Source: Lachnospiraceae bacterium MD308
GTDB taxonomy: Bacteria > Bacillota > Clostridia > Lachnospirales > Lachnospiraceae
Direction: 5' to 3'
DNA length: 64,000 nt
Assembly (NCBI GenBank): GCA_000403475.2
Contig: KE159797.1
Span: forward strand, 1 to 64,000
Position numbers and translations under genes: made by a program. This document shows, one piece after another, positions 6,443 to 13,556 of the stretch. Numbering within the stretch: the stretch's first letter is position 1; every line of letters begins with the position of its first letter. The notes under the pieces were generated by a model. It worked only from the letters and a program-made list of their open reading frames with translations. It did not search any database and was not told the origin of the DNA.

Positions 6443-7248
6443 TGTTCCGTTCCTACTATGGGCTTTCCTTCAATCCCTTTGACAAACAGAACGCAAGAGA
6501 AAAGGACCGGTTCCTCTCAAAGGACATCTCGGAAATGACGTCCCGGCTGGACTACCTCAAGGACACAAGGGGAATCGGGCTGTTCACCGCACGCCCCGGC
6601 ATGGGCAAGTCCTTCGCCCTGCGCTGCTTCGCAAAGTGCCTCAACCCCAACCTCTACCATATGGAGTACATCTGCCTCTCCACGGTCAGCGTCATGGAGT
6701 TCTACCGCCAGCTCTGCTCTGTTCTGGGGCTAGAGCCAAGGGGCGGCAAGCCTGGGATGTTCCGCGCCGTACAGGAGCAGATACTCTACCTCTACAAGGA
6801 CAAGAAACAGCCCCTCCTCCTGGCAGTCGATGAGGCACAATACCTCTCCACCGGCATCCTGGAGGATATCAAGATGCTCATGAACTACGGGTATGACTCC
6901 CTGAACTGCTTCACGCTCATCCTCTGTGGGGAGCCCCACCTGAACAGCACCCTGAAAAAGCCCGTCCATGAGGCCCTGCGCCAGCGCATCACCGTACACT
7001 ACAACTTTTCCGGTCTCTCAGACTCCGAAGTGGCGCAGTATATCCTCCACAAGATCGCCTGTGCCGGAGGCGCAGCCTCCATCATCGACCAGGCGGCGCT
7101 TTCTGCCGTCCACAGTCACTCCCAGGGGAGCCCCCGCCTGGTGGACAACCTGATGACCGACGCGCTGACTCTAGGGGCACAGATGGACAAGAAAGTGATC
7201 GATACGGATGTCATCCTGGCTTCTGTCAGCAGCCAGAATCTCGGATAG
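6442..7248 (+). CDS. AAA ATPase of TniB/ExeA type, transposition partner
   Basis: A 268-aa P-loop ATPase. It begins FRSYYGLSFNPFDKQN, the typical ExeA/TniB opening, has Walker A GLFTARPGMGKSFALR (about residues 46-60), Walker B LLLAVDEAQYL (about 124-134) and a sensor/arginine region LRQRITVHY. Such ATPases select target DNA and activate the partner transposase. It overlaps the transposase fragment by one base (TGATG) and is followed 12 bases later by another small gene, so the three form an operon of a GC-rich mobile module. The gene itself looks intact, but without an active transposase it is probably non-functional here unless another copy of the transposase acts in trans. Confidence 0.85.
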   Translation: MFRSYYGLSFNPFDKQNAREKDRFLSKDISEMTSRLDYLKDTRGIGLFTARPGMGKSFALRCFAKCLNPNLYHMEYICLSTVSVMEFYRQLCSVLGLEPRGGKPGMFRAVQEQILYLYKDKKQPLLLAVDEAQYLSTGILEDIKMLMNYGYDSLNCFTLILCGEPHLNSTLKKPVHEALRQRITVHYNFSGLSDSEVAQYILHKIACAGGAASIIDQAALSAVHSHSQGSPRLVDNLMTDALTLGAQMDKKVIDTDVILASVSSQNLG

Positions 7249-7260
7249 GAGGAATGGAAC

Positions 7261-7584
7261 ATGAATTATACCTGTATCCTGAAAAGCAGTTCCCGCAAGG
7301 AGACCTGGACGGGGCAGATCATCCTGCTGAGCACGGGGAACGGATGGTATGAAGCTGAGATCAATGGGCGGGGGACTTACTTCCACATCCTCGCCGGACG
7401 GCATAAATATGGGAACTACCTGTGCATCCCTAACCATGATGTAGGGTGCGAGCTCTCCGATTTCTCCGATATCTTTTGGAATGAAGAAAGGATCGGCTCC
7501 CTGATGCGGAAGGTGGATGCAGTGACTGTCGCCACCGGCCTGGTTCATCTTCCTGTTCTGGCCGACAAGCAGGAGAAAAACTAA
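7261..7584 (+). CDS. Small accessory protein of the transposition module
   Basis: A 107-aa protein preceded by TAGGAGGAATGGAAC, directly after the ATPase gene. I do not recognise a named domain. The sequence is beta-rich (YTCILKSSSRKETWTGQIILL, GNGWYEAEINGRGTYFHIL, KYGNYLCIPNHDVGCEL), like a small barrel, with an Asp/Ser-rich tail. Its GC content and placement tie it to the transposase-ATPase pair; a role in target choice or in regulation is possible but not supported by any motif. Confidence 0.6.
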   Translation: MNYTCILKSSSRKETWTGQIILLSTGNGWYEAEINGRGTYFHILAGRHKYGNYLCIPNHDVGCELSDFSDIFWNEERIGSLMRKVDAVTVATGLVHLPVLADKQEKN

Positions 7585-7685
7585 ATTTTTCATATGGGCT
7601 GTGTGTCTCATGATGGGATCCATGGCCTTTTGCATTTCAGGCGGAAAAACAATACCGACAACAACGTGTAGCATTTTTGACAGGA

Positions 7686-7841
7686 CTATGCATTTGCAGA
7701 CAGCACTGCGCAGTCAATAGGATAAATGTCGGAAAAATAATTCGCTGTTTGCGTTTCCATCAATTTGCCGTCCGACACCATGATCCATTTCTTTTCCTCA
7801 AAAAAATGTATTTTGTTTCTGTTTGTTGTTGCTTCTGTCAT
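7686..7841 (-). CDS. Small protein (51 aa), unknown
   Basis: On the minus strand an ATG at 7839-7841 is preceded by AAAAAGGAGGTCACAAGG, a strong ribosome binding site at good spacing. The 51-codon frame starts MTEATTNRNKIHFFEEKKW and ends at a TAG (7686-7688). The strength of the site argues for a real gene, possibly a remnant of a transposon-encoded small protein. No function can be inferred. Confidence 0.5.
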   Translation of the reverse strand: MTEATTNRNKIHFFEEKKWIMVSDGKLMETQTANYFSDIYPIDCAVLSANA

Positions 7842-8150
7842 CCTTGTGACCTCCTTTTTAATCCTTGAAATTGGTATTTTATTTTACGTCTATGTAGCAC
7901 CCCTATAATGCGTTATATGGCTCATACAGGCATTTATAGGACTTTGCATAAGATTGGCCTTACACTTTTTATTCTCCGTTCAGGCACTAAAATAAGCCTC
8001 ACAATCAACATATACTGTGCTAAATGCATGATTGTGGGACTTATTTATATGTCCGAAAGTATTTAATTGTCATACGTGCAAGATTCTCCTTTCTTAATAT
8101 TGTTCTCTTGCTTCAAAAGGTAATCAAAGGTAATCAAATTATATACAAAC
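7842..8150. other. Intergenic stretch without genes
   Basis: No gene is seen. A 10-bp sequence GGTAATCAAA is repeated in tandem at about 8119-8138, just before the ssrA terminator. The segment probably contains the outer end of the mobile region next to ssrA, but no terminal repeat could be defined. Confidence 0.5.
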
Positions 8151-8198
8151 AAAAAATCGCTCAATCCTTGATTTTACTGGATTTGAAGCGATTTTTTT
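8151..8198 (-). terminator. ssrA intrinsic terminator
   Basis: On the minus strand AAAAATCGCTTCAAATCC pairs imperfectly with GGATTGAGCGATTTTT and is followed by a T-tract. It begins a few bases after the tmRNA 3' end. Confidence 0.75.
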
Positions 8199-8201
8199 AA
8201 G

Positions 8202-8551
8202 TGGACCTGGCGGGAATCGAACCCGCGTCCGAAAGCCCATCCATCGAAGCATCTCCCATCACAGTCATTATACTGACATTCCCTCCGTCAGCCGCCTAAT
8301 GACAGGCTGCTGATTTTAGTAGCTTCATCAATTCTTCCACTCCCTCAAAGCTTTGGAAGCGAAGTGCTCCGCCTAAATGAAGCCGGTGACTTAAGCAGCG
8401 GATGACCTAAGGCCGACTGCCGCCTTTAATTAGGCAGCGTACGCTAATTCTCTATTGTCTGCGTTTATATTTAATTGGAACTTTTATCGTAGTGTCCCGC
8501 TACGGATGGCTTCTCCAACTTCCGAACCCCCGTCGAAACCAGTACAAGCCC
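8202..8551 (-). ncRNA. ssrA: tmRNA (one-piece)
   Basis: Transfer-messenger RNA for ribosome rescue. On the minus strand the 5' end GGGCTTG pairs (with G-U wobbles) with CAGGTCC near the 3' end, and the tRNA-like half contains ACTGGTTTCGACGGGGG and the T arm CGGGTTCGATTCCCG. CCA is not encoded. The tag reading frame ends ADNRELAYAA followed by TAA, the hydrophobic degron recognised by ClpXP-type proteases; the exact resume codon is not certain, GCA of the first Ala is most likely. Its protein partner SmpB is encoded 4.5 kb away. The 3' end of the gene faces the accessory region. Confidence 0.95.
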
Positions 8552-8618
8552 TTAACAATATGCCGGTATAACTGGTTTGCAGACTTTTCTTCCATTAGAC
8601 TTTTTTAAGTTCAATTTC

Positions 8619-8647
8619 ATTATATGCAGGTTTTCTCTCCTTGTCAA
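8619..8647 (-). promoter_or_regulatory. ssrA promoter (consensus sigma-70)
   Basis: On the minus strand TTGACA (8642-8647), a 17-bp spacer and TATAAT (8619-8624): a perfect housekeeping promoter about 60 bp upstream of the mature tmRNA 5' end. Confidence 0.9.
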
Positions 8648-8679
8648 GCAGGCAGGCACAAAAATTCCGGCATAAATTA

Positions 8680-8725
8680 TTGACAAACGATAATTCATTT
8701 GTTATATTAAAACCAACAATTATCG
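8680..8725 (+). promoter_or_regulatory. Promoter and inverted-repeat operator of the DUF2975-xre operon
   Basis: TTGACA (8680-8685), 17 bp, TATATT (8703-8708). CGATAATT (8688-8695) in the spacer and its complement AATTATCG (8718-8725) flank the -10, and a further CAATAATTTT follows. This is the likely binding site of the XRE regulator encoded by the operon itself. Confidence 0.7.
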
Positions 8726-8772
8726 AAAAACAATAATTTTAATCCAAATATTTCTTGTTAAGGAGGGATGAC

Positions 8773-9651
8773 ATGCACTCAAAATTTTTCTCTTATATCA
8801 TTACTTTTCCATTCGAACAGCTCGGATGGGGACTGCGCAAACTGTCCTTGTCCGGTTCGGCAGGTAACGTATTCGCAGTGACAGTCTATATCTTGATCTG
8901 CCTCGCCCCCTGCCTGCTCTGCTGGCGCTTAAAGACATCCGGAAAGCTTTTGAAGACAGATTTCTTTCTCCCTGCGTTGAGCATCCTGCTTTTCGCCGTT
9001 ATCTACTATATGATCAATCCGGGACTGCTCAATAGCAGCGTATCCGGTACCGGAAAGATATTGCTGGGAAGCACATTTTATTCTGTATTTTTCGGATACA
9101 TCATTCTCAGGATACTGGACAAATGCAGCCAGGCGGACAAAAAGCAGCTTAACTCCTGGCTCAAAGCCCTGTTCGGCATTATAATGTTCCTGTTTTTCTG
9201 CGTCATACTGTCCGAATGTTTCGAGAACCTGTCTGCATCTTTCCAAAGTCTCAAAGCGGCAAACACTCTGGAAAATGCAGCACTTATTACAACTTATACT
9301 TTTTTGGTCCTGCAGTGCATCACCAATATCATTCCCTACGCGCTGGCAATCTTCATTCTGTTCATCGCCATCCGCGCCTTGAGTGCGCTGCTTACAGACC
9401 ATTACTCTGCTGCGGCCGTCGCTGCCATGGAAAAGCTGGCCGTCTGGTGCAGCCGGTCACTCATCATCACGGTTCTTTCCAGCATGGTCTTCAATATCTT
9501 GCAGCTATTGTTCCACCAAAGCCTGCATCAGATTAATATGGTAGTATCAATCCCCGTGTTCTCCATCGCCTTTGTCCTGGCTGTGCTGCTGACGACCAAG
9601 TATATCCGTGAGAACCAGAGACTTAAGCAGGACAATGACCTGTTCATATAA
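8773..9651 (+). CDS. DUF2975-like membrane protein (YoaS-type)
   Basis: A 292-aa polytopic membrane protein with about seven hydrophobic segments, among them GNVFAVTVYILICLAPCLLC, LLGSTFYSVFFGYIILRIL, TTYTFLVLQCITNIIPYALA and VVSIPVFSIAFVLAVLLT near the end. The ATG at 8773 follows AAGGAGGGATGAC at ideal spacing. The gene is followed 11 bases later by a small XRE regulator, the same pair as yoaS-yozG of Bacillus subtilis, where a DUF2975 membrane protein is encoded beside a YozG-like regulator. The DUF2975 family is usually shorter (about 160 aa), so this is an extended form and the assignment rests largely on context. Its biochemical role is unknown. Confidence 0.65.
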   Translation: MHSKFFSYIITFPFEQLGWGLRKLSLSGSAGNVFAVTVYILICLAPCLLCWRLKTSGKLLKTDFFLPALSILLFAVIYYMINPGLLNSSVSGTGKILLGSTFYSVFFGYIILRILDKCSQADKKQLNSWLKALFGIIMFLFFCVILSECFENLSASFQSLKAANTLENAALITTYTFLVLQCITNIIPYALAIFILFIAIRALSALLTDHYSAAAVAAMEKLAVWCSRSLIITVLSSMVFNILQLLFHQSLHQINMVVSIPVFSIAFVLAVLLTTKYIRENQRLKQDNDLFI

Positions 9652-9662
9652 GAGGTGCGCAT

Positions 9663-9896
9663 ATGGGAATAAAAGTGTGTCTGGAAGACGTATTAAAAAA
9701 ACGGGGCATGACATCAAAGGAACTCTGTAAACTAGTCAATATCACCGAGGCAAACTTATCCGTACTGCGAAGCGGAAAGGCGAAGGGTGTGCGGTTCCAC
9801 ACCATCAACCGAATCTGCTATTACTTAGACTGTGATGTCGGGGATATTTTAAAATTTGACGGAAATCTTGAAGAGGAGGACGACCATGAAACGTAA
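9663..9896 (+). CDS. XRE-family regulator (YozG-like)
   Basis: A 77-aa Cro/C1-type helix-turn-helix protein: VCLEDVLKKRGMTSKELCKLVNITEANLSVLRSGKAKGVRFHTINRICYYLDCDVGDILKF. The short form with CDVGDIL is characteristic of the YozG group. It most likely represses its own operon at the TAATT inverted repeat upstream of the DUF2975 gene. Its last 11 bases overlap the start of the lipoprotein gene. Confidence 0.9.
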   Translation: MGIKVCLEDVLKKRGMTSKELCKLVNITEANLSVLRSGKAKGVRFHTINRICYYLDCDVGDILKFDGNLEEEDDHET

Positions 9897-10851
9897 AAAA
9901 AGCAAACTTATCATAATGATTATCCTTGCACTAACTCTTATGCTGCTCAACGGCTGTTCCCTTGCCGTTAAAGGGGAGGAACATGATTCGCAGGACAAAC
10001 TAATCGGCGTATTTATTACCGACAGTTATCTTGATTTACTCGATTCGGATTCCTACAGCGCCGCCAATCATCTCCCGGAACCGGACAGCGCTACGAATTC
10101 CACCGGATACGATTCTTTGCTGTATGCCGTAATCAACCGCCATAACAGCAAAGACTTTTCCGACTGGGAAATAGACTTTGAAGGCGTCAAAGGACTTAAA
10201 TTTTTTGCTCCGAAGTGGAAAGATGAAGACGGCTCCACTTGCACACAGGCGCATTACAGCGACGGTATCTGCGATTCCCGCATGGATGTTCTGGAATCAG
10301 ATGAAGGAACAGAGACAAAACTTACTGCTACTGTTTATACATCTCTAAAGCCGGATGAGAAAGAGCTTTTCTTCTACTTAAACCGTGTATACCAGACTGA
10401 TGACGGAAAGATCTATCTTGTCTCCGGCAACGGCAACGGTATCGTCACCGACACAGATTACATGGAAGGAGATGTTATGTCATCATCTGCAGACGGCCAG
10501 ACACAATATCTGGAAAACCAGGAAATAATGACAGACAAACTCTCCGTGACCGTCCAATTTGCCATTATGCACGAGCCGGTGAAGATTACGCTCTGCCAGA
10601 TGGATAAAGATAACAAGGTCATAAAGCAGGAAGATTTTCTGCCCGGTAAACTCCCGGAAAAGCTGACCGCGGAAAAGGAAACATCATATATCCTTGTAGA
10701 AACAGAGAAAAAAGCTCCAGACGGAAGCAGAACCTCCTCACGGGACATGTATGAACGCACAGTGGACGACGACAGTTTCCTTCAAACCTTTTATGCGCTG
10801 GACAACAAGATTATCTCAACACAACATACAGAAATTGTATGGGTAGATTAA
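9886..10851 (+). CDS. Putative lipoprotein, unknown function
   Basis: The 321-aa product starts with a lipoprotein signal (MKRKKSKLIIMIILALTLML then LNGC, lipobox Cys about residue 24) and should be anchored to the outer face of the membrane. The rest is beta-rich without a domain I recognise (GVKGLKFFAPKWKDEDGS, KLTATVYTSLKPDEKELFFYL, ending STQHTEIVWVD). ATG 9886 follows GAGGAGG; the overlap with the XRE gene shows an operon of membrane protein, regulator and lipoprotein. The trio may respond to the cell envelope state, which is inference from topology alone. Confidence 0.75.
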   Translation: MKRKKSKLIIMIILALTLMLLNGCSLAVKGEEHDSQDKLIGVFITDSYLDLLDSDSYSAANHLPEPDSATNSTGYDSLLYAVINRHNSKDFSDWEIDFEGVKGLKFFAPKWKDEDGSTCTQAHYSDGICDSRMDVLESDEGTETKLTATVYTSLKPDEKELFFYLNRVYQTDDGKIYLVSGNGNGIVTDTDYMEGDVMSSSADGQTQYLENQEIMTDKLSVTVQFAIMHEPVKITLCQMDKDNKVIKQEDFLPGKLPEKLTAEKETSYILVETEKKAPDGSRTSSRDMYERTVDDDSFLQTFYALDNKIISTQHTEIVWVD

Positions 10852-10900
10852 CTGATTATATCCATCAACTTCCCGTAGTAAAATGAAAAAATTAACAAAA

Positions 10901-10943
10901 TTAGCACTCACCTCTTTACATTGCCAACAATATGTGATATATA
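10901..10943 (+). promoter_or_regulatory. hsp18 promoter with degenerate CIRCE
   Basis: TTAGCACTC (10901-10909) is the exact left arm of the CIRCE element; after exactly nine bases follows CATTGCCAA, which matches the right arm GAGTGCTAA at six of nine positions. TTTACA (10915-10920), 17 bp and TATATA (10938-10943) form a promoter whose -35 lies inside the CIRCE, consistent with HrcA repression. Confidence 0.65.
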
Positions 10944-11043
10944 ATATATATAACAATTAAAACAACAAATTATTTCCTATAAGCTTACCGCTTTTCGGGA
11001 ATAATATAATTACCGCAATGGCAATTTTAAGGAGGAATGATTT

Positions 11044-11466
11044 ATGTTATTAGCAAACAGAAATTACAATTTATTCGATGAGATGTTCAAAGACCCGTTT
11101 TTTACACGTCCTTTTGAGAATTCATCCACACAAATTATGAAAACAGACATCCACGAAAAAAACGGAAACTATATGATTGAGATGGAACTTCCCGGATACA
11201 TGAAAGAAGACATCAAAGCCGACTTAAAGGACGGTTATCTGACCATCACAGCCTCTAAGAATGAGACAAAAGAGGAAAAGGATGCAAAGGGCAACTGCAT
11301 CCGCAAGGAGCGCTACACCGGAACATGCAACCGCAGCTTCTATGTGGGGGAACAGGTGACCCAGGATGACATCCACGCCGCATTTAAAGACGGCATTCTC
11401 TCTCTTCAGGTTCCGAAGGATATACCGAAAGTTGAGGACTCTCCGAAGCTGATTACTATCGAGTAA
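11044..11466 (+). CDS. hsp18: Small heat shock protein, Hsp20/alpha-crystallin
   Basis: A 140-aa ATP-independent holdase chaperone. After an N-terminal arm (FDEMFKDPFFTRPF) the alpha-crystallin domain runs from about residue 35 (MKTDIHEKNGNYMIEMELPG) to the conserved AAFKDGILSLQVPK near residue 122; GYLTITASK is the beta-strand block of the family. Length is typical of clostridial Hsp18. AAGGAGGAATGATTT precedes the ATG. It is monocistronic: a strong terminator follows. The CIRCE-like promoter suggests heat-shock control by HrcA. Confidence 0.92.
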   Translation: MLLANRNYNLFDEMFKDPFFTRPFENSSTQIMKTDIHEKNGNYMIEMELPGYMKEDIKADLKDGYLTITASKNETKEEKDAKGNCIRKERYTGTCNRSFYVGEQVTQDDIHAAFKDGILSLQVPKDIPKVEDSPKLITIE

Positions 11467-11480
11467 TCGGACAGCCAACA

Positions 11481-11537
11481 AAAGCCATATCCAAAAGTAA
11501 GCCTTTGATTCACTTGCTTTTCGGATATGGCTTTTTT
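11481..11537. terminator. Bidirectional terminator
   Basis: AAAGCCATATCC (11481-11492) and GGATATGGCTTTTTT (from 11523) form a long stem with T-tracts on both strands. It overlaps the last codons of the convergent XRE gene, so the end of that protein is encoded by the hairpin arm. Confidence 0.75.
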
Positions 11538-11734
11538 GTATTCGTAATACCGACCATATAATCAATACTCACGTTATAAAATAAAGAAAGCTTTATCAGA
11601 AGATCTACCGGTATCTGGCGCGTCCCCTTCTCATACCGGCGGTACACTTCGCGCTGGCAGCCCAGATATTCTGCGATTTCCGCCTGTGTTTTATCATTAT
11701 CAATCCGTAAGTCTTCCAGACGTTGAAAATACAT
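11510..11734 (-). CDS. XRE-family transcriptional regulator (74 aa)
   Basis: A compact helix-turn-helix protein: LEDLRIDNDKTQAEIAEYLGCQREVYRRYEKGTRQIPVDLLIKLSLFYNVSIDYMVGIT, a standard Cro/C1 five-helix domain with little else. Start ATG 11734 follows GAGGTGGTTTG. It is divergent from a small secreted-protein gene, and the gap holds two 26-bp imperfect direct repeats, its probable binding sites. The C-terminal KKPYPKSK is encoded within the shared terminator. Confidence 0.9.
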   Translation of the reverse strand: MYFQRLEDLRIDNDKTQAEIAEYLGCQREVYRRYEKGTRQIPVDLLIKLSLFYNVSIDYMVGITNTKKPYPKSK

Positions 11735-11748
11735 CAAACCACCTCGGT

Positions 11749-11807
11749 TTTATGCTACCAAATAATTGCATTTTTATTCTGTTTATGCTACCATATGGTT
11801 GTATTTT
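11749..11807. repeat. 26-bp imperfect direct repeat in a divergent promoter region
   Basis: TTTATGCTACCA begins both copies (11749 and 11782, 33 bp apart), each followed after a few bases by TTGCATTTT or TTGTATTTT. The second copy includes the palindrome ACCATATGGT. It is a plausible operator pair for the adjacent XRE regulator. Confidence 0.65.
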
Positions 11808-11828
11808 ATCAACAAAGGAGGACGCAGA

Positions 11829-12149
11829 TTGAAAAAACATGAAAAAATAATTACTGCTTTATTCGCCTTGTTACTGTTCGTATGTCTCTATCTTACCGGG
11901 CAGTCTGTCTTAAGAACCGCCGCCCGGTATACAGGTCAGCTTAACAGACATGCTGCCGAACAGTCAGTAGACACTTTCAAAGCCTCCACTGTAAAGGCGA
12001 AAGAAATCGATGCTTTAGGCTGCTCCAATACCATTGCCGCCATAAATCCGGTCGGAAATCAGAGAACCTCTTATCCATTTCCCGCTGCCATAAGGCAGAT
12101 TACCACATACATAATGTTTTCTGTACTTTATTTACAATCGGCATATTAA
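11829..12149 (+). CDS. Small secreted or membrane-anchored protein, unknown
   Basis: Starting from TTG 11829 (AAAGGAGG seven bases upstream) the 106-aa product has one N-terminal hydrophobic helix, KIITALFALLLFVCLYLTGQ, followed by a short polar part (LRTAARYTGQLNRHAAEQSVD) and an unusual tail rich in Tyr and Phe. No domain is recognised. A longer protein that lost its end by frameshift is possible, because the last 40 residues look unlike a folded domain. It is probably controlled by the divergent XRE regulator. Confidence 0.5.
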   Translation: MKKHEKIITALFALLLFVCLYLTGQSVLRTAARYTGQLNRHAAEQSVDTFKASTVKAKEIDALGCSNTIAAINPVGNQRTSYPFPAAIRQITTYIMFSVLYLQSAY

Positions 12150-12178
12150 TAAAAAAACATTGTACCTCAAAACATGTT

Positions 12179-12207
12179 CAGGGCAATCTTGTAAAAAGAT
12201 TGCCCTG
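12179..12207. terminator. Strong hairpin, weak T-tract
   Basis: CAGGGCAATCTT and AAGATTGCCCTG form a perfect 12-bp stem with a 5-base loop between two convergent genes. There is no real T-run, so it may be an RNA-stability element or a factor-assisted terminator. Confidence 0.55.
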
Positions 12208-12232
12208 TCTGCCCATCGATGATCCGATTCCC

Positions 12233-12769
12233 TTATTTGAATAACTTAATCTTCCCAATTCCCGGAAGTTCCCTTTGGCATCCCTTACACGCATAGACAA
12301 TTCCCAGGACAAAAAAGATTAAAATAACAAATCGTGCTATGTCAACTCCTACATCCACCAGTCCTCCGGTAAACCATGTAAAAATTCCGGCGCTCCATCC
12401 CCAGTGTCTCTCCACAATATTCAGAAAAACCTCTGCGATAAAAAGAACCAAACCCTGGTTTTTATGAAGCTTTAGATACTCTGACTGGTTATCTCCTGCC
12501 AGAACAGGCACAAACACCAGCACCCCGATGTAACAAAGAACAGCCATCACCTTGTTGTTCTTAACTTCGCTTTCCGGAAAATACCCGTCTTTGTCCTGCC
12601 CACTGTAATATGTATGATATGTGCTCTGCCCGCCGCTGTATGCCTCAGCATTTCCATAAGTATAACCGTGATCATGCACCGTCTCACCCCCGGGAATCGC
12701 TGCACCGCAAGCGGGGCATGTCACAGCCGTATCCTCTACTTTCTCACCACATTTTACACAATAAGCCAT
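12233..12769 (-). CDS. Zinc-ribbon membrane protein (DUF4870-like)
   Basis: The 178-aa protein begins with a zinc ribbon (MAYCVKCGEKVEDTAVTCPACG, two CxxC pairs in the first 22 residues), followed by a Gly/Tyr-rich linker, and then three hydrophobic segments (VMAVLCYIGVLVFVPVLAG, QGLVLFIAEVFLNIV, FVILIFFVLGIVYAC). The helices and the LKLHKNQGLVLF motif resemble DUF4870 proteins. The ATG at 12769 follows AAGGAGGACAAGACA; the longer upstream frame is not used. Function is unknown; such proteins are common in Lachnospiraceae. Confidence 0.75.
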   Translation of the reverse strand: MAYCVKCGEKVEDTAVTCPACGAAIPGGETVHDHGYTYGNAEAYSGGQSTYHTYYSGQDKDGYFPESEVKNNKVMAVLCYIGVLVFVPVLAGDNQSEYLKLHKNQGLVLFIAEVFLNIVERHWGWSAGIFTWFTGGLVDVGVDIARFVILIFFVLGIVYACKGCQRELPGIGKIKLFK

Positions 12770-12812
12770 TGTCTTGTCCTCCTTACCTATAAAACTATCG
12801 CCGCATTTTCTC

Positions 12813-13049
12813 TCATCCTTCAAGACCTAATATCTCAGAAAGAACTTCTATTATAATCTCATTCGTACAGGATTTCACATATCCTACCATATGCAGCAAA
12901 ATCTCATCTTGCTTCTGAGCCTCTGTCAATGAAGTGTTGTTCTTTGTCTCATTAATCAACCGTATCAGCTCCGGCGTCAGCTCTTCGTACATATCCACCG
13001 TAGTATCCGACACCAGCTTCCTAAGTTCCATTTTCGTTGTTGGTACCAT
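12813..13049 (-). CDS. Hypothetical protein (78 aa)
   Basis: A small acidic helical protein (MELRKLVSDTTVDMYEELTPELIRLI, then a Lys/Gln linker and HMVGYVKSCTNEIIIEVLSEILG). GGAG lies seven bases before the ATG at 13049. No domain is recognised. It lies between smpB and the zinc-ribbon gene, all on the minus strand, with only 39 bp to smpB, so it may be read through from the rnr-smpB operon. Confidence 0.6.
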   Translation of the reverse strand: MVPTTKMELRKLVSDTTVDMYEELTPELIRLINETKNNTSLTEAQKQDEILLHMVGYVKSCTNEIIIEVLSEILGLEG

Positions 13050-13088
13050 ATTTATCTCCGTTTACTTTATAGTCTTATGCCTGACACA

Positions 13089-13556
13089 CTATTCTAAGTT
13101 CCTTACCTTAAACTCTCTTTGAGCTTCCCGTTTCTGATCCTTTTTGGCAATATCCTGACGCTTATCGTACAACTTTTTACCTTTCGCAAGGCCGATTTCC
13201 ACCTTCACAAGACTGCCCTTAAAATACACTTTAAGCGGTATAACTGCAATCCCTTTTTCCTTCATCTTACCAAGGAGTTTATTAATCTCTGACTTATGGA
13301 GAAGGAGCTTACGAACACGCAGCGGATCTTTATTGAAGATGTTCCCCTTCTCATAAGGGCTGATATGCATCCCGCAGATAAACACTTCCCCGTTCTCTAT
13401 ACGGACAAATGACTCCTTAATACTGCATTTGCCCATGCGGAGTGACTTCACTTCTGTACCATGCAGCGCAATACCCGTCTCATACGTATCCAGTATAAAA
13501 TAATCATGGTATGCTTTTTTATTATTGGCTATCAGCTTGCCATTCGTCTTCGCCAT
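13089..13556 (-). CDS. smpB: SsrA-binding protein SmpB
   Basis: A 155-aa RNA-binding protein that delivers tmRNA to stalled ribosomes. Recognisable blocks: [34 protein letters not shown] at the N-terminus, the HISPYEKGN loop, [12 protein letters not shown] and the C-terminal basic tail [20 protein letters not shown] that enters the mRNA channel. ATG 13556 is preferred (AGGAGAGAGGGAAG upstream). The gene overlaps the 3' end of rnr by 35 bases, so the two are coupled; ssrA lies 4.5 kb downstream. Confidence 0.97.
   Translation of the reverse strand: MAKTNGKLIANNKKAYHDYFILDTYETGIALHGTEVKSLRMGKCSIKESFVRIENGEVFICGMHISPYEKGNIFNKDPLRVRKLLLHKSEINKLLGKMKEKGIAVIPLKVYFKGSLVKVEIGLAKGKKLYDKRQDIAKKDQKREAQREFKVRNLE

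Noticed and set aside
7677-7868. Plus-strand open frame of 63 codons
   Set aside because: No ribosome binding site and no plausible composition; the minus strand carries a better frame with a strong GGAGG.
8118-8138. Tandem GGTAATCAAA as an integration (att) site
   Set aside because: Only two copies next to each other, no integrase and no match with the ssrA 3' end, so it is not called as att.
9078-9402. Antisense frames in the DUF2975-like gene
   Set aside because: They mirror codon structure of the plus-strand gene and lack start signals.
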